Positions 13,343 through 22,479 of a stretch of 64,000 bases of DNA are shown in pieces (the first letter of the stretch is position 1; each line of letters starts with the position of its first letter). Under the pieces are notes generated by a model, which did no database searches, was not told the origin of the DNA, and saw nothing but the letters and a program-made list of their open reading frames with translations. A program made the position numbers and the translations under genes. Source of the stretch: Akkermansia muciniphila (GTDB lineage Bacteria; Verrucomicrobiota; Verrucomicrobiia; Limisphaerales; BJHT01); contig CAMAUZ010000037.1 in assembly GCA_945861535.1 (NCBI GenBank), positions 1-64,000 of the forward strand. The letters run 5' to 3'.

Positions 13343-13691
13343 GTTGCCACTCTTTCCTGCCAGTCACGCATCCGCTCGTGCGCCGTGTCGAGGTCGCGGG
13401 CTGGAATCGCCTGGCCTTTGTTGCGGATGCCGTGAACGGCTACGATGCGCCGGCCTTTCACAAAGAACCACAGGACGCGTGTGTTCAGCTTGCCCACATG
13501 CCGGAGTTCAAACAGCCCGTCGCCCAGCGCCTGGACAGCGGTTCGCGGTGATACTGGCGATCCCGCAACTTCGCCAAGCCACGGAGCACGGCGGCGTGGT
13601 CACCGGGGTCGCTGTGCTTGAGTTCGTCGAGAAACTCCTGCACGGGCGAGCGTCCGCTGGCACTGGTGAAAAACTCTACGGAGAAGTCCAT
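13339..13691 (-). pseudogene. HigB/RelE-type toxin, frameshifted
   Basis: The N-terminal half (MDFSVEFFTSASGRSPVQEFL then LAKLRDRQYHREPLS) is the phage Gp49-like/HigB ribonuclease family. At about 13545 the frame shifts: the continuation GDGLFELRHVGKLNTRVLWF, FVKGRRIVAVHGI and DTAHERMRDWQERVAT lies in the next frame. A single missing nucleotide in the run between CTGTCC and GGCGCTGGG accounts for it, since 353 nt is one short of 118 codons. Unless this is a sequencing error the toxin is dead while its antitoxin is intact. The stop overlaps the antitoxin start by ATGA. Confidence 0.82.
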
Positions 13692-13732
13692 GAGGTGGCT
13701 ACATCAAATTTGGTGTTAGAGGTTTCCGCCGG

Positions 13733-14956
13733 TCATGCCGCCCCTCCGGCAGGTTGCTCGACGGGGAGGTCGAGGAAGAGTTGCGGGAAGTAGAACTCGT
13801 GGACCTTCGCCGGGAAGGCGGCGTGCAGGGGGCCTTTTGGGCTGGGCGTGTCCAGCAGTCCTTCCACCAGTCCCAGCTTGATGATTTCGGCGCAGACAGT
13901 GGCGGCCTTGCCGGTGATGGCTTGCACGCGGGCGCGCGGGATTTCGCCCTCGTCCACGAGCGTGCGGACAACGCGCATCAGGGCCTCGCGGTGCCGCCGG
14001 AGGTGCAGGGCTTGGAACTGGAAGTAGCGCTCCACCCGGGTGCGGAGTGCGGGCAGGTCCAGCAGGCCGCTCATGAACAGAATCTGGTCGAGCATGGTTT
14101 CGAGGAAGAAGACGCAGAAGTCGGCGAGTGCGGCGTCGGAGAGGTTGCCCCGGCCGTCGAGGTCATTCCGTCGAGGGCGGTCGGCGGCTTCGAGGCATTC
14201 GTAATAGCGCTGGCGCGAGCGGGCCAGACCGCGGGAGAGCGTCCACAAACCGTGGCCGTCGAGCCGGTGGCGGATGAGGAGCGCGTGTGAGTGGAGCCGC
14301 AGGACGCGGCCGTTGCCGTCGCCAAAGGGGTGAATCCACGCGAGGCGATGATGGGCGGCGGCGACGGCCACGAGACGGTGGGTCTCCAGCATTTGCCGGT
14401 CGCCGTAGAACGCGTGGAACCGGGCGAGAAAGGCGGGCAGCGCGTCAAAGTGCGGGGGAGTGTGTCGGCCCACGTCCACCATGAAATCGCGCAGGTGCCC
14501 GGCCTTGATGAGGTAGGCCTTGCCGCTCGTTGTTTTGGCCCAGTGCAGGGGTTCGGGGAGACGGGTGTAGAACTCCTGATGCAGCCAGCGGATGAAGTCA
14601 GGGGCGCAAACGTCCACCGGCTCGCCGGCCAGCCGCTCTTCCATAAGTCGTTCCACCGCGATGTGGGCCAGGCTGAGCTGCTGGTTGTCGCGCTGGGTCG
14701 CATCGTGCGAGAAATTCCGCTGCATCGCGCGCTCAATGTCGCGGGGCGTGGTCTTGTGGCCCTCGATCAGGTTGGAGTAGTAGCAGTTCATCTCGCGGAC
14801 GAGGTCGGCCACCCGTTTGAGGACGTGGGGCGAGTGAATCTGGCCGGTGAGGCGGCCGGAGGCTTTCAGGACTTCACAGGTCAGCTCTGACAGGCGGGCG
14901 CTCCGCTCCTTGGGCAGGAGAGGTTCCATGGCCGCCGGGTGCCGATATGTTTCCAT
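13733..14956 (-). CDS. Fic family protein (AMP transferase) with N-terminal inhibitory motif
   Basis: 407-residue Fic protein. The catalytic loop HPFGDGNGR (209-217) is complete, so nucleotide transfer (usually AMP onto a Ser/Thr/Tyr hydroxyl) is expected. The inhibitory helix motif SNLIEG (61-66) precedes the Fic domain, the class II arrangement in which one protein carries its own inhibitor. The C-terminal part resembles a winged helix (ARVQAITGKAATVCAEIIKLGLV). It lies 42 bp upstream of the toxin gene on the same strand. A Fic gene between hsdR and hsdS is known from other type I loci, but its contribution is undefined. Confidence 0.92.
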   Translation of the reverse strand: METYRHPAAMEPLLPKERSARLSELTCEVLKASGRLTGQIHSPHVLKRVADLVREMNCYYSNLIEGHKTTPRDIERAMQRNFSHDATQRDNQQLSLAHIAVERLMEERLAGEPVDVCAPDFIRWLHQEFYTRLPEPLHWAKTTSGKAYLIKAGHLRDFMVDVGRHTPPHFDALPAFLARFHAFYGDRQMLETHRLVAVAAAHHRLAWIHPFGDGNGRVLRLHSHALLIRHRLDGHGLWTLSRGLARSRQRYYECLEAADRPRRNDLDGRGNLSDAALADFCVFFLETMLDQILFMSGLLDLPALRTRVERYFQFQALHLRRHREALMRVVRTLVDEGEIPRARVQAITGKAATVCAEIIKLGLVEGLLDTPSPKGPLHAAFPAKVHEFYFPQLFLDLPVEQPAGGAA

Positions 14957-14968
14957 TGTGACGCAAAA

Positions 14969-15081
14969 ACCGAAAATGTTTCTGAAAATCTTAATCCAGA
15001 ACTAACCCACTGATAAAAGGCGGGTTATGGGTGTAAAACCTAACAGTGTTCGCATTTAACCGAAAATCATTCTGAAGGTCT
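14969..15081. promoter_or_regulatory. Pair of 23-nt direct repeats upstream of the Fic gene
   Basis: ACCGAAAATGTTTCTGAAAATCT (in two parts ACCGAAAATGTTTCTGAAA and ATCT, 14969-14991) recurs as ACCGAAAATCATTCTGAAG plus GTCT (15059-15081), about 90 bp apart. They lie in the AT-rich 138-bp gap between hsdR and the Fic start, the only long gap in the island. Position and duplication fit operators or activator sites for a promoter driving the Fic-to-hsdM operon, perhaps bound by the XRE antitoxin. This is inference. Confidence 0.45.
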
Positions 15082-15094
15082 AGTTTTCAGAGGT

Positions 15095-17890
15095 TTAAGC
15101 CGCCAAGACGCGGTTCAACTCGTCGAGCAAGTTCGGGAGGGTATCGCCGAAGAGTTGATGTGCTTTGCCCAGTCCACCTTGTTGATTGAACGGCACGGAA
15201 TCGAAATCCTCCGGCTCGATGCTCAGGCTGGTGGCGATGTGGTCGCGGATCAAATTGAGCCACGCGAGTTGCTCGGGCGTGAAGACGGCGCCGGCCTTGG
15301 CTTTGTCCATGAGCCATTCGTGGAAGCGCTCGCTCACGGAATCGGCGAAGGGGGCGAGGACGGGTTGCTGTTCCAAGGCGAAGCGGACAAGGGCGACGAG
15401 GTCGGCGAAGCGTCCGGCTTGCGAGCGGCCCTTCACTTTTCCCTGGGTGGTGGCGGCGAAGGCGTTCCAGAGATTGTCCTCGGTCCAGGCGGCGTGCTGG
15501 TCGCGGAGTTTCTTTTCCAGTTCCTTGAGCATCGGTTCGGTGAGGCGCTGCTTGAACGGGCGGCTGTAGAGGATTTGCAGCGCGGTGATCTCGGCGCGGT
15601 GCTGCTCAAGGTAGTCGCGAAACGAGCGGAGCAGCGCGGCCGCCTTTTCCTTGGCGGCCGCGTCGAAGCCCTGCGCAATGACTTCATCCACGGTGACGGT
15701 GTCGATGATTTGCTCGGCGTCCTGCTTGGCCTTGGCGAGGGCGTCGCGCAGGGCGGGGAGGTCGAACGGGGCGCAGGCGGTGTCGGCCAGTTCTTTCTTC
15801 GTGGCTGCAAATTTATCGGGCGCAACTTCGGCGGGTGAGGCACCGGGTTTGCCGGTGGCTTTTTCCGCGATGGCATCGGGGTCGATGGCGCGGAGGAGAG
15901 TGCCGGAGAGTTCGGTCAAGGATTTGCCGCCGGAGAGGACGGCGAGCTTCTGCGCTTCGTCGCGGGAGATTTCGCGGTCGAGCCGGGCGAGGCGTCCGGC
16001 CAGCGTGGTGAGGGTGTCTTCGTCGCGTTTGCCGAGGGCGATGCCGAGGAGGAGCTTGTCGAAGGCAACGCTGCGCTGGCGTTCGAGCGGGCGGGAGTCG
16101 GTCTTGTCGCTCTCGCACACGCCGACGGCATCCACGATGACGAAGTGAGTCTTGGCACGGGCATCCGCGCCGCTTACGGCCTGCAAATCGGTGGCGGTGA
16201 GGACGCGGGTGCCGCGGCCTTTCATCTGTTCGAAATAGGTGCGGCTGCGGGTGTCGCGCAGGAAGAGCAGACATTCGAGCGGCTTGATGTCGGTGCCCGT
16301 GGCGATCATGTCCACGGTGACGGCGATGCGGAGCTGGGGTGAGGTGCGGAATTCCGCAATGAGCGTCTCGGATTTTTCGTAGCGCTTGGTTTCGGGGTTG
16401 TAGGTCTTGTAGGTGATCTTCTTGGCGAAGTCGTTGCCCTTGCCGAACACCTCACGGACGAGATGGACGGTGTCCTCGGCGTGGGAGTCGTCCTTGCAAA
16501 AGATGAGGGTCTTGGGGACGAGGGTGCGTCCGGGGAAAAGCTCGGAGAACAAGGCGTTCTTGAAGGCTTGAAGGACGGTGCGGATTTGGGACTTCACGAC
16601 GACGGAGCGGTCGAGGTCTTTCGCGGCGTAGGTGAGGTCTTCGTCGAGGCGTTCCCAGCGGATGGCGCGGGTCTCCTTGCTCCGCTTGTCCACGTAGAAC
16701 CCTTTCTCGATGGTGTCGCCCTGTTCGGTGACACGGGTGCGGATGCGATAAACTTCGTAGCCAACGTTGACGCCATCGGCGACGGCGCGCTCGTGGTTGT
16801 ATTCCATCACGAGGTTCTGATTGAAGAACCCGATGGTCTGCTTGGACGGCGTGGCGGTGAGACCGATGATGAAGGCGTCGAAGTATTCGAGCACCTGCCG
16901 CCAGAGGCCGTAGATGGAGCGGTGGCATTCGTCGGTGACGATGAAATCGAAGGCTTCGATGGGGATGGCGGGGTTGTAGGCGACTTCCTTCGGCCGGCCA
17001 TCGGCGGCGCTAATTTCGTAGGTGGACATTTCGTCGGCATCCTCGGGCAGTTCCTCACCGCGCAGCATCGAGTAGAGGCGCTGGACCGTGCAGATGGTGA
17101 TGCGACAGACGGGGTCGAGGTTATTGGATGTGAGATGCTGGACGTTGTAAACCTCGGTGAATTTGCGACCGGTGTCGGGCGCGACGAACTGGTCGAACTC
17201 GCCCTTGGCCTGACGGCCGAGATTGGCGCGATCCACGAGAAAGAGAATGCGGAAGGCGTTGGCGAATTTGACGAGGCGATAGCTGAAGCAACAGGCAAGG
17301 TAGGTCTTGCCGGAGCCGGTGGCCATTTGGATCAGGGCGCGCAGAGCGTCGCGGAGGAAGGAGAGTTCCAAGGCGGTGTTGGCCTCGAACTGGCAATCTC
17401 TTATGCCCGTCTTGGCGAGCGGATGGGCGAAGGGCAATTGCGCCAGGCGACGACGCAGGGTGGCGGGTTCGGCGGCCCAGGCGGCGAGGGTCTCCGGGCG
17501 ATGGAAGGTGAAGACGCGGCGGGAGTGGGGGGCGGGATCGCGTTCGTCGCGGAAGAAGGTTTCGACGCCGGTGGATTCGTACAGGAACGGCAAGGAACCG
17601 GGCGCGATGGACTGGATGAAGCCGGGCAGATTTTCCGCGTAATGGCCGGACTGATCGGCGACTCCCGACAACCGCGTGCCCTGCTTCTTGGCCTCGGCGA
17701 CGCCGACAGCCTTCCGGTCCACGAGCAGGAGATAGTCGCACGAACCGGACTTGAGCGGCACTTCGCGCAGGGCAATGCCGCGACCGGCGGCGGGATTGAA
17801 CTGCCGATAATCCTGAACGACCCAGCCGCACGGGGTGAGTTGCGCGTCGATCTGCTGGCGGGCAAGCTGTTCGGGCGTCAGGTCAGGCAT
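15095..17890 (-). CDS. hsdR: Type I restriction endonuclease subunit R (HsdR)
   Basis: 931-residue motor-nuclease subunit. The nuclease core near the N-terminus has the D...E-x-K signature (D52, E66, K68 in CDYLLLV and GVAEAKKQGTRL). The SF2 helicase follows: Walker A ATGSGKT (190-196), DECH box (320-323), motif III LTATPSKQT and the C-terminal helicase MIATGTDIKPLE and QMKGRGTR. The C-terminus holds the EcoEI-type region expected to bind the methyltransferase. It is separated from the Fic gene by 138 bp and may be transcribed separately or from upstream. Full length for the family, no visible defect, so the nuclease subunit seems intact while the modification subunit is frameshifted. Confidence 0.95.
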   Translation of the reverse strand: MPDLTPEQLARQQIDAQLTPCGWVVQDYRQFNPAAGRGIALREVPLKSGSCDYLLLVDRKAVGVAEAKKQGTRLSGVADQSGHYAENLPGFIQSIAPGSLPFLYESTGVETFFRDERDPAPHSRRVFTFHRPETLAAWAAEPATLRRRLAQLPFAHPLAKTGIRDCQFEANTALELSFLRDALRALIQMATGSGKTYLACCFSYRLVKFANAFRILFLVDRANLGRQAKGEFDQFVAPDTGRKFTEVYNVQHLTSNNLDPVCRITICTVQRLYSMLRGEELPEDADEMSTYEISAADGRPKEVAYNPAIPIEAFDFIVTDECHRSIYGLWRQVLEYFDAFIIGLTATPSKQTIGFFNQNLVMEYNHERAVADGVNVGYEVYRIRTRVTEQGDTIEKGFYVDKRSKETRAIRWERLDEDLTYAAKDLDRSVVVKSQIRTVLQAFKNALFSELFPGRTLVPKTLIFCKDDSHAEDTVHLVREVFGKGNDFAKKITYKTYNPETKRYEKSETLIAEFRTSPQLRIAVTVDMIATGTDIKPLECLLFLRDTRSRTYFEQMKGRGTRVLTATDLQAVSGADARAKTHFVIVDAVGVCESDKTDSRPLERQRSVAFDKLLLGIALGKRDEDTLTTLAGRLARLDREISRDEAQKLAVLSGGKSLTELSGTLLRAIDPDAIAEKATGKPGASPAEVAPDKFAATKKELADTACAPFDLPALRDALAKAKQDAEQIIDTVTVDEVIAQGFDAAAKEKAAALLRSFRDYLEQHRAEITALQILYSRPFKQRLTEPMLKELEKKLRDQHAAWTEDNLWNAFAATTQGKVKGRSQAGRFADLVALVRFALEQQPVLAPFADSVSERFHEWLMDKAKAGAVFTPEQLAWLNLIRDHIATSLSIEPEDFDSVPFNQQGGLGKAHQLFGDTLPNLLDELNRVLAA

Positions 17891-18043
17891 GGGGCGGGCG
17901 TGAGATTTTCACTGCGGACTTCGCACTTCGTCGCTGCTGGAGCGGGAGAAGTTCAGTGTCACCATGTCCGCGAGAGTAGCGGGATGCAGGGTCGTGCACA
18001 GCCTCAATTCGTTGCCTCGGAAAAACTACGGGCATCGTTCTGA

Positions 18044-18442
18044 CTGGACCGTGCCGATGGGCTTTATTTTTCGGACGAATACTCCCACGTAGGAAACTCG
18101 CCGTTTGATTTCGGCATCCAGATTCACAGCCTGCCCGCCACGACCGTTTCCAACATCGTGCTCCGCCATATCCGCCGCGCCCGGGACGGCGGCATCCAGC
18201 GCCATTCGCAGATGGGCGTGAGAGATCTCTCCCAGTTGGTGGTGCCGGAGAAGGAGGCGGACTATCCGAGTGTCGAGATGGTCGGCTGGCTCCCGGCGTT
18301 CGGGGTTTACTGGCGCCATGCCGAGGCCATCACGTGGCAAAACCTCGAGCGCCTTCCGCAGAGTCAGGCCATCCGGGCGCATCTCAGATTCCTGCAACGA
18401 TCGGTGCGCGTTGGCCTGTTCCGTAGGGACGACCGAAAATAG
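18044..18442 (+). pseudogene. Open fragment without a start, possible gene remnant
   Basis: Open from the TGA at 18041 to TAG at 18442 with no ATG near its beginning. The text (GLYFSDEYSHVGNSPFDFGI, then DLSQLVVPEKEADYPSVEMV and LPAFGVYWRHAEAITWQNLE) has the composition of real protein, and its last dozen codons run into the repeat that follows. A GTG at 18158 could start a 94-residue product. I do not recognise the family; a truncated gene is the simplest reading. Confidence 0.35.
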
Positions 18443-18588
18443 CCCAGCACTTCAGTGCTGGCCGGACGGTCGGGAAACCGGAAAGTCCCGTCAGGGACGA
18501 AAGCGGCGAGCTGGCGCACGGTTGCTTTCGTCCCTGCCGGGACTGGGTTCGCTACCGACACGGACCCAGCACTGAAGTGCTGGGCTAT
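18439..18588. repeat. Palindromic repeat, 'CCCAGCACTTCAGTGCTGG' family, copy 1
   Basis: Outer arms ATAGCCCAGCACTTCAGTGC and its complement at the other end, inner arms AAGTCCCGTCAGGGACGAAAG and its complement. A second copy in the opposite orientation is at 23764-23915. Nested hairpins, no coding function seen. The gap to 18715 holds nothing else. Confidence 0.9.
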
Positions 18589-18715
18589 GGTCTTTCGCCC
18601 GCTGGGCTGGGGATGGGAACCAGAGGACGTGCAATAAACTGAGATGCGCCCATTGCCGCGTCGAAACGGAAATGCCTGTTGCCCCACCGGGGGGCGTTTG
18701 TTAGAAACGCCGCCC

Positions 18716-19051
18716 ATGTCCAAACCGCCCGCCTCCCCGCCCGACATTCACAGTGAGGAATTCCTCCACAGTCTGATGCGCCGGCAGTTGCGGCTGTCGG
18801 TGGCGTGCGCGGCGATGTTCCTGCTGGTGCTGCTGGGCTTGCCGCTGGCGAATTATTTTCTGCCGGAGCTGATGGCGACGCGCGTCGCCGGGTTCACGCT
18901 GACGTGGTTGGTGGTGGGGGTGCTGTTTTTTCCGTTCGTGTGGGTGATCGCCTATGTGTTCATCAAGCGCTCGATTGCGCTGGAGGACGCCGAGGTGGCC
19001 GAAGTCACCGGCGGAAACGGGGCGGCCAACGGCGCGGGGAAAAACCCTTGA
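18716..19051 (+). CDS. DUF485 family small membrane protein
   Basis: 111 residues; the ATG at 18716 gives MSKPPASPPDIHSEEFLHSL, so the longer upstream reading is not used. Two hydrophobic segments (about 37-57 and 66-88, the latter WLVVGVLFFPFVWVIAYVFI) with the motif RRQLRLSV before the first match DUF485. Genes of this family sit directly upstream of acetate/solute symporters (as yjcH does before actP), as here: the symporter starts 44 bp downstream. Likely an accessory subunit or stability factor of that transporter. Confidence 0.85.
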   Translation: MSKPPASPPDIHSEEFLHSLMRRQLRLSVACAAMFLLVLLGLPLANYFLPELMATRVAGFTLTWLVVGVLFFPFVWVIAYVFIKRSIALEDAEVAEVTGGNGAANGAGKNP

Positions 19052-19094
19052 GAACCTTGGCTCCCCTCCCCTTTTCCGACGTACCTTCCCGCTC

Positions 19095-20912
19095 ATGAGC
19101 ATCGACCCCTACATCCTCGCGTTCAGTTCCATCACCGTCATCGTCACGATCTGGATGGGTTTTCGCTCGGCGAAATCCTCGAAGACGGCGAGCGACTTTT
19201 TCGTGGCCGGGCGCAGCGTGAGCGTGGGTTGGAACGCCAGCGCCATCTCCGGCGAATATCTCAGCGCCGCGTCGTTCATGGGCGTGGCGGGCATGGTGAT
19301 GTCGAGCGGCTACGACGCGCTGTGGTATCCGGTGTGTTACGCGTGCGGTTATTTGTTCCTGCTGCTGTTCATTGCGGGGCCGTTGCGGCGGTTCGGGGCG
19401 TACACGATTCCTGATTTTGCCGAGGGGCGGTACGACTCGCCGTTGTTCCGCAAGATCGCCGTGTGCTTCGTGCTGTTCATCGGGTTTTTCTACACCATGC
19501 CGCAGATGAAGGGCGCGGGGACGGCGCTGGCTTACATCTTTCCCGGACTGCCGTATTGGGTGGGCGTGGTGCTGGTGGGCGCGGTCATCACGCTGAATGT
19601 GGCGCTCGGCGGAATGAAGGGCATCACGCTGATTCAAGCGTTCCAATATTGGGCGAAGATGTTCGCCATCTCGGTGCCGGTGTTTGTGTTGATGAGTGTG
19701 TATGGGGGATATGGGAAGCAGTTGGAAGTGAACGGGAACGCTCAACGGTCAACGCCCAACGTTCAACTTTCCACCAACGCGCCGAGTGCTGCCAATGCGC
19801 TGGGCGCTTCTCTGAGCGTTGGAAGTTCAACGTTGAGCGTTGGGCGTTCCCCCCTCCCCGACAAAGCCCCCAAGGACGAAACCTGGCTCAACCCCTTCGG
19901 CCCGCTCACCACCAAAGCCGCCAAGGCCGCGAAGCTTTCCGCCGAAGAATCGCGCCCCTATTCGCTGCTCTACACCTACTCGCTCATCATCGCGCTCGTC
20001 TGCGGCACCGCGGGCCTGCCGCACATTCTCGTGCGCTTTTACACGAACCCCGACGGCGTCGCCGCCAAGCGCACGACGATGTGGGTCATGATTTTGATCG
20101 GTGTGTTCTATGTCTTCCCGCCCGTGTTTGGCGTCCTCGGGCGCAACCTCATGCCCGAGCTGTACACCGGATTGGCGGGGGTCAAAGGCACCGACGCGGT
20201 CGTGTTGAAACTGCCCACCATCCTGGCTGAACGCTACGGCGTGCTCGGCAGCGTCCTGTCCGGCGTCACGTGTGCCGGGGCGTTCGCGGCGTTCATGTCC
20301 ACCTTCAGCGGCCTGCTCGTCTCGATGACCGGGGCGCTGGCCCACGACGTGTACGGCCGCATGCTCCGGCCCAAGTCCACGGCGGGCGAGCGCATGAAGA
20401 TGTTCAAGTTTTGCGCGGTGCTGATCGGCGGCGTGTCGGTGGTGCTCGGGTGTTTCGTGGAACCTCTGGAGATCAACTTCATGGTCGGCCAGGCCTTCGC
20501 CATCGCGGCGGCGAGCTATTTCCCGCTGCTGTTCATGAGCGTCTGGTGGCGCGGCATGACGATGCGCGGCGCGGCGACGGGCATGTTGACCGGTGGCCTG
20601 TGCGCGCTCGGGGCCGTGACGCTGACCAACTTCAGCAATCTCGCACTGGACAAGGGGCCGATGGGCAAGCTCTTCGCCGGCTTTGCGCCGTTGAACGACT
20701 ACTGGGCCGCGCATCCCCTGCTGCGCATCCTGTGCGAACAGCCCGCCATCTGGACCGTGCCCATCGCCATCGGCCTGATGGTCATCGTCTCCAAGCTCAC
20801 CGCCGCCGCTGTGCCGCCGGACATCCGCATGAAAATGCTCGTGCTCCACGCGCCGGAGAAGCTCGGGCTGAAGCAGGAGTACATCCAGGAACACACGCCG
20901 GGGGCGCACTGA
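19095..20912 (+). CDS. Sodium:solute symporter, ActP-like cation/acetate symporter
   Basis: 605-residue SSS-family transporter, start at ATG 19095. About 13 membrane helices; the signature GWNASAISGEYLSAASFMG in the second helix, DFFVAGRSVS before it and GLPHILVRFYTNPDG in the middle are typical of the ActP subgroup that imports acetate and other short monocarboxylates with sodium. Downstream of DUF485 in one operon. Between helix 6 and the loop DETWLNPFGPLT about 40 residues (19735-19858) derive from a palindromic repeat, an in-frame insertion in a loop, where it may be tolerated. Confidence 0.9.
   Translation: MSIDPYILAFSSITVIVTIWMGFRSAKSSKTASDFFVAGRSVSVGWNASAISGEYLSAASFMGVAGMVMSSGYDALWYPVCYACGYLFLLLFIAGPLRRFGAYTIPDFAEGRYDSPLFRKIAVCFVLFIGFFYTMPQMKGAGTALAYIFPGLPYWVGVVLVGAVITLNVALGGMKGITLIQAFQYWAKMFAISVPVFVLMSVYGGYGKQLEVNGNAQRSTPNVQLSTNAPSAANALGASLSVGSSTLSVGRSPLPDKAPKDETWLNPFGPLTTKAAKAAKLSAEESRPYSLLYTYSLIIALVCGTAGLPHILVRFYTNPDGVAAKRTTMWVMILIGVFYVFPPVFGVLGRNLMPELYTGLAGVKGTDAVVLKLPTILAERYGVLGSVLSGVTCAGAFAAFMSTFSGLLVSMTGALAHDVYGRMLRPKSTAGERMKMFKFCAVLIGGVSVVLGCFVEPLEINFMVGQAFAIAAASYFPLLFMSVWWRGMTMRGAATGMLTGGLCALGAVTLTNFSNLALDKGPMGKLFAGFAPLNDYWAAHPLLRILCEQPAIWTVPIAIGLMVIVSKLTAAAVPPDIRMKMLVLHAPEKLGLKQEYIQEHTPGAH
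19735..19858. repeat. CAACGTTCAAC-type palindrome inside the symporter gene
   Basis: Left arm GCCCAACGTTCAACTTTCCA, right arm TGGAAGTTCAACGTTGAGCG plus TTGGGCG, about 50 nt centre. Open in the symporter frame and translated as a serine-rich loop. Confidence 0.85.
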
Positions 20913-21014
20913 GCGGCGTTCACAGCGATGGCGGGTGGTGCGAGTAAACGACGGGCGTTGTCGGTTCAGGAAAACCACCGGTGGAAGGCTGAGACCTCGC
21001 GCGCCGCGATGGTG

Positions 21015-21356
21015 GTTTCGTCCCGGAGGGACGCCGCAGGATATTAGCCGGGGGCAAGTCCGCGCCAGCGGACGCAGCCCCCGGTTTTGCCGCGGTGAAA
21101 AACCTTTGCCCCAGCGGGGCATCGAAGAATCCTCCGACAGGACACGAGCGTCACTCTGCGCGAACCATCACCGCGGCGCCTTGTTCCCATACGCTGTTTT
21201 CGGACCGCCGTGTCAGTCAGTCCCCTTCGCGCCCAATTTCTTCGATGCCCCGCTGGGGCGGGGAAACTTTTCTGGCGCAGTGACCGGGGGCTGCGTCCGC
21301 TGCGGCGGACTGGCCCCCGGCTAATCTCCTGCGGTGTCCCTCCGGGACGAGGGGCG
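21015..21356. repeat. Composite inverted element, 'ATATTAGCCGGGGGCAAGTCC' family, copy 1
   Basis: Two arms of about 110 bp in opposite orientation (21015-21130 and 21236-21356), each starting with CGTCCCGGAGGGACGCCGCA or its complement, followed by a GGGGGCAAGTCCGC/GCGGACGCAGCCCCC hairpin and ending at GGGGCATCGAAGAA. The spacer of about 105 bp differs from that of the other copy (60095-60378). It fills the gap after the symporter. Structure is like a non-autonomous palindromic mobile element. Confidence 0.88.
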
Positions 21357-22163
21357 GGATGGCGATTGCCCAAGTTTACCTGTTCCTCCCATTTCATCCG
21401 GCCGCTGCGGCCGTGGCGCTCGCGCGCGGATCGACTGAAATGCAACGCGGTGACTTCCCGCCGCGAAACCATGCGCCTCGAGAAAGGGATCGCACGCGGC
21501 GCGGATGCCGATCTCGGTGTGCGTGAACGGGTCGCGGTACGCGAGGCCCACGGCGCGCAAGCCCAGCGGCTCGCGCCCGCCCTCGCCATACAAGTCATCC
21601 CCGGAAATCGGACAGCCCGCTGCGGCCAGATGCACACGAATCTGATGCGTCCGGCCGGTGTGCGGACGCGCCTCGATCAGGTGTTTTCCGTCGGCGCTGG
21701 CGAGCACGCGGAAATCTGTTTCCGCCTCCTTGCCGTGGCGGTCGGCGCACACGCGGCCGATTTGGTCGGGGTCGGGTCCGAGCGCGAGGCGGCAGGTCCA
21801 CGCGGTTTCCGGCGGCGCGTGGCGGGTGACCGCGAGATACACTTTCTCCATGCGCCGGCCCTCGAACAAATCGGCGATGGAATGGAGCGCGCCGGGACTT
21901 TTGGCAAAGAGGAGAATGCCCGTGGTGTCGGCGTCCAGCCGGTGGATGTGTTTCAAAAACCGCAGCATCCGCGACCGCGCCCAGAAGTGCCCCGCGCCGA
22001 TGGACGACGTGATGGCGGCCTGGAGATTCCGGTCGGTGCGCTGCCACGTGAACGGGACGAGCATCCAGCCGGCGGGCTTGTCGATGGCCAGCACGGAACG
22101 GTCCTCGTAGAGAATCGGGATGCGCGCGTGGCCGGTCAGCTCGATGCAGTTGGGTTTGGCCAT
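21321..22163 (-). CDS. RluA-family pseudouridine synthase
   Basis: 280 residues from ATG 22163. Isomerises specific uridines in rRNA or tRNA. The catalytic motif HRLDADTTG (74-82, nucleophile D77) is complete, as are IDKPAGWML upstream and RPHTGRTHQIRVHL downstream. There is no S4 domain. The last 30 or so residues (from RAPRPQRPDE on) have no counterpart in the family and the stop codon lies within the repeat arm at 21236-21356, so the original 3' end has apparently been replaced or extended by the repeat. Confidence 0.9.
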   Translation of the reverse strand: MAKPNCIELTGHARIPILYEDRSVLAIDKPAGWMLVPFTWQRTDRNLQAAITSSIGAGHFWARSRMLRFLKHIHRLDADTTGILLFAKSPGALHSIADLFEGRRMEKVYLAVTRHAPPETAWTCRLALGPDPDQIGRVCADRHGKEAETDFRVLASADGKHLIEARPHTGRTHQIRVHLAAAGCPISGDDLYGEGGREPLGLRAVGLAYRDPFTHTEIGIRAACDPFLEAHGFAAGSHRVAFQSIRARAPRPQRPDEMGGTGKLGQSPSRPSSRRDTAGD

Positions 22164-22290
22164 GACGACGGAGAATTTTGGGGAGGCTAGCGACGGACGG
22201 AGGAATGGCCGCAAAGAACGCAAAGAGGCGCAAAAATGGGGCGTGGAAACTTCATTCTCGAGATGGCGGTTGCGGAACCACGAAAGATTT

Positions 22291-22404
22291 CAAACCACTA
22301 ACCGGCACTAACTGGCACTTATCGGAAGGGAATTCAGCGGTCACTTTCGGCGCGCGGCTTCCGTTGTTTTTCATTAGTGCAGGTTAGTGCCGGTTAGTGG
22401 TTTG
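22291..22404. repeat. Inverted repeat, 'AACCGGCACTAA' family, copy 1
   Basis: Arms CAAACCACTAACCGGCACTA and its complement, spacer about 60 bp. Second copy at 43944-44057. Just before it is ACCACGAAAGATTTC, a unit also seen at 49935. The remainder of the gap 22164-22479 holds nothing recognisable. Confidence 0.9.
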
Positions 22405-22479
22405 AAAACAGCTTCCCCAGCGGCGATTGCGGTCGCCCGGTTCAGCCCGGCGGCCGTTTTCTGAGTGGTGGTCGCGCGG

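Noticed and set aside
18026-18397. Minus-strand frame of 123 codons
   Set aside because: The plus-strand reading over the same bases looks more like protein, and neither has a strong start.
18439-18588. Could the hairpin be a bidirectional terminator or small RNA
   Set aside because: No T-run follows and another copy lies in an unrelated context; repeat element is the simpler explanation.
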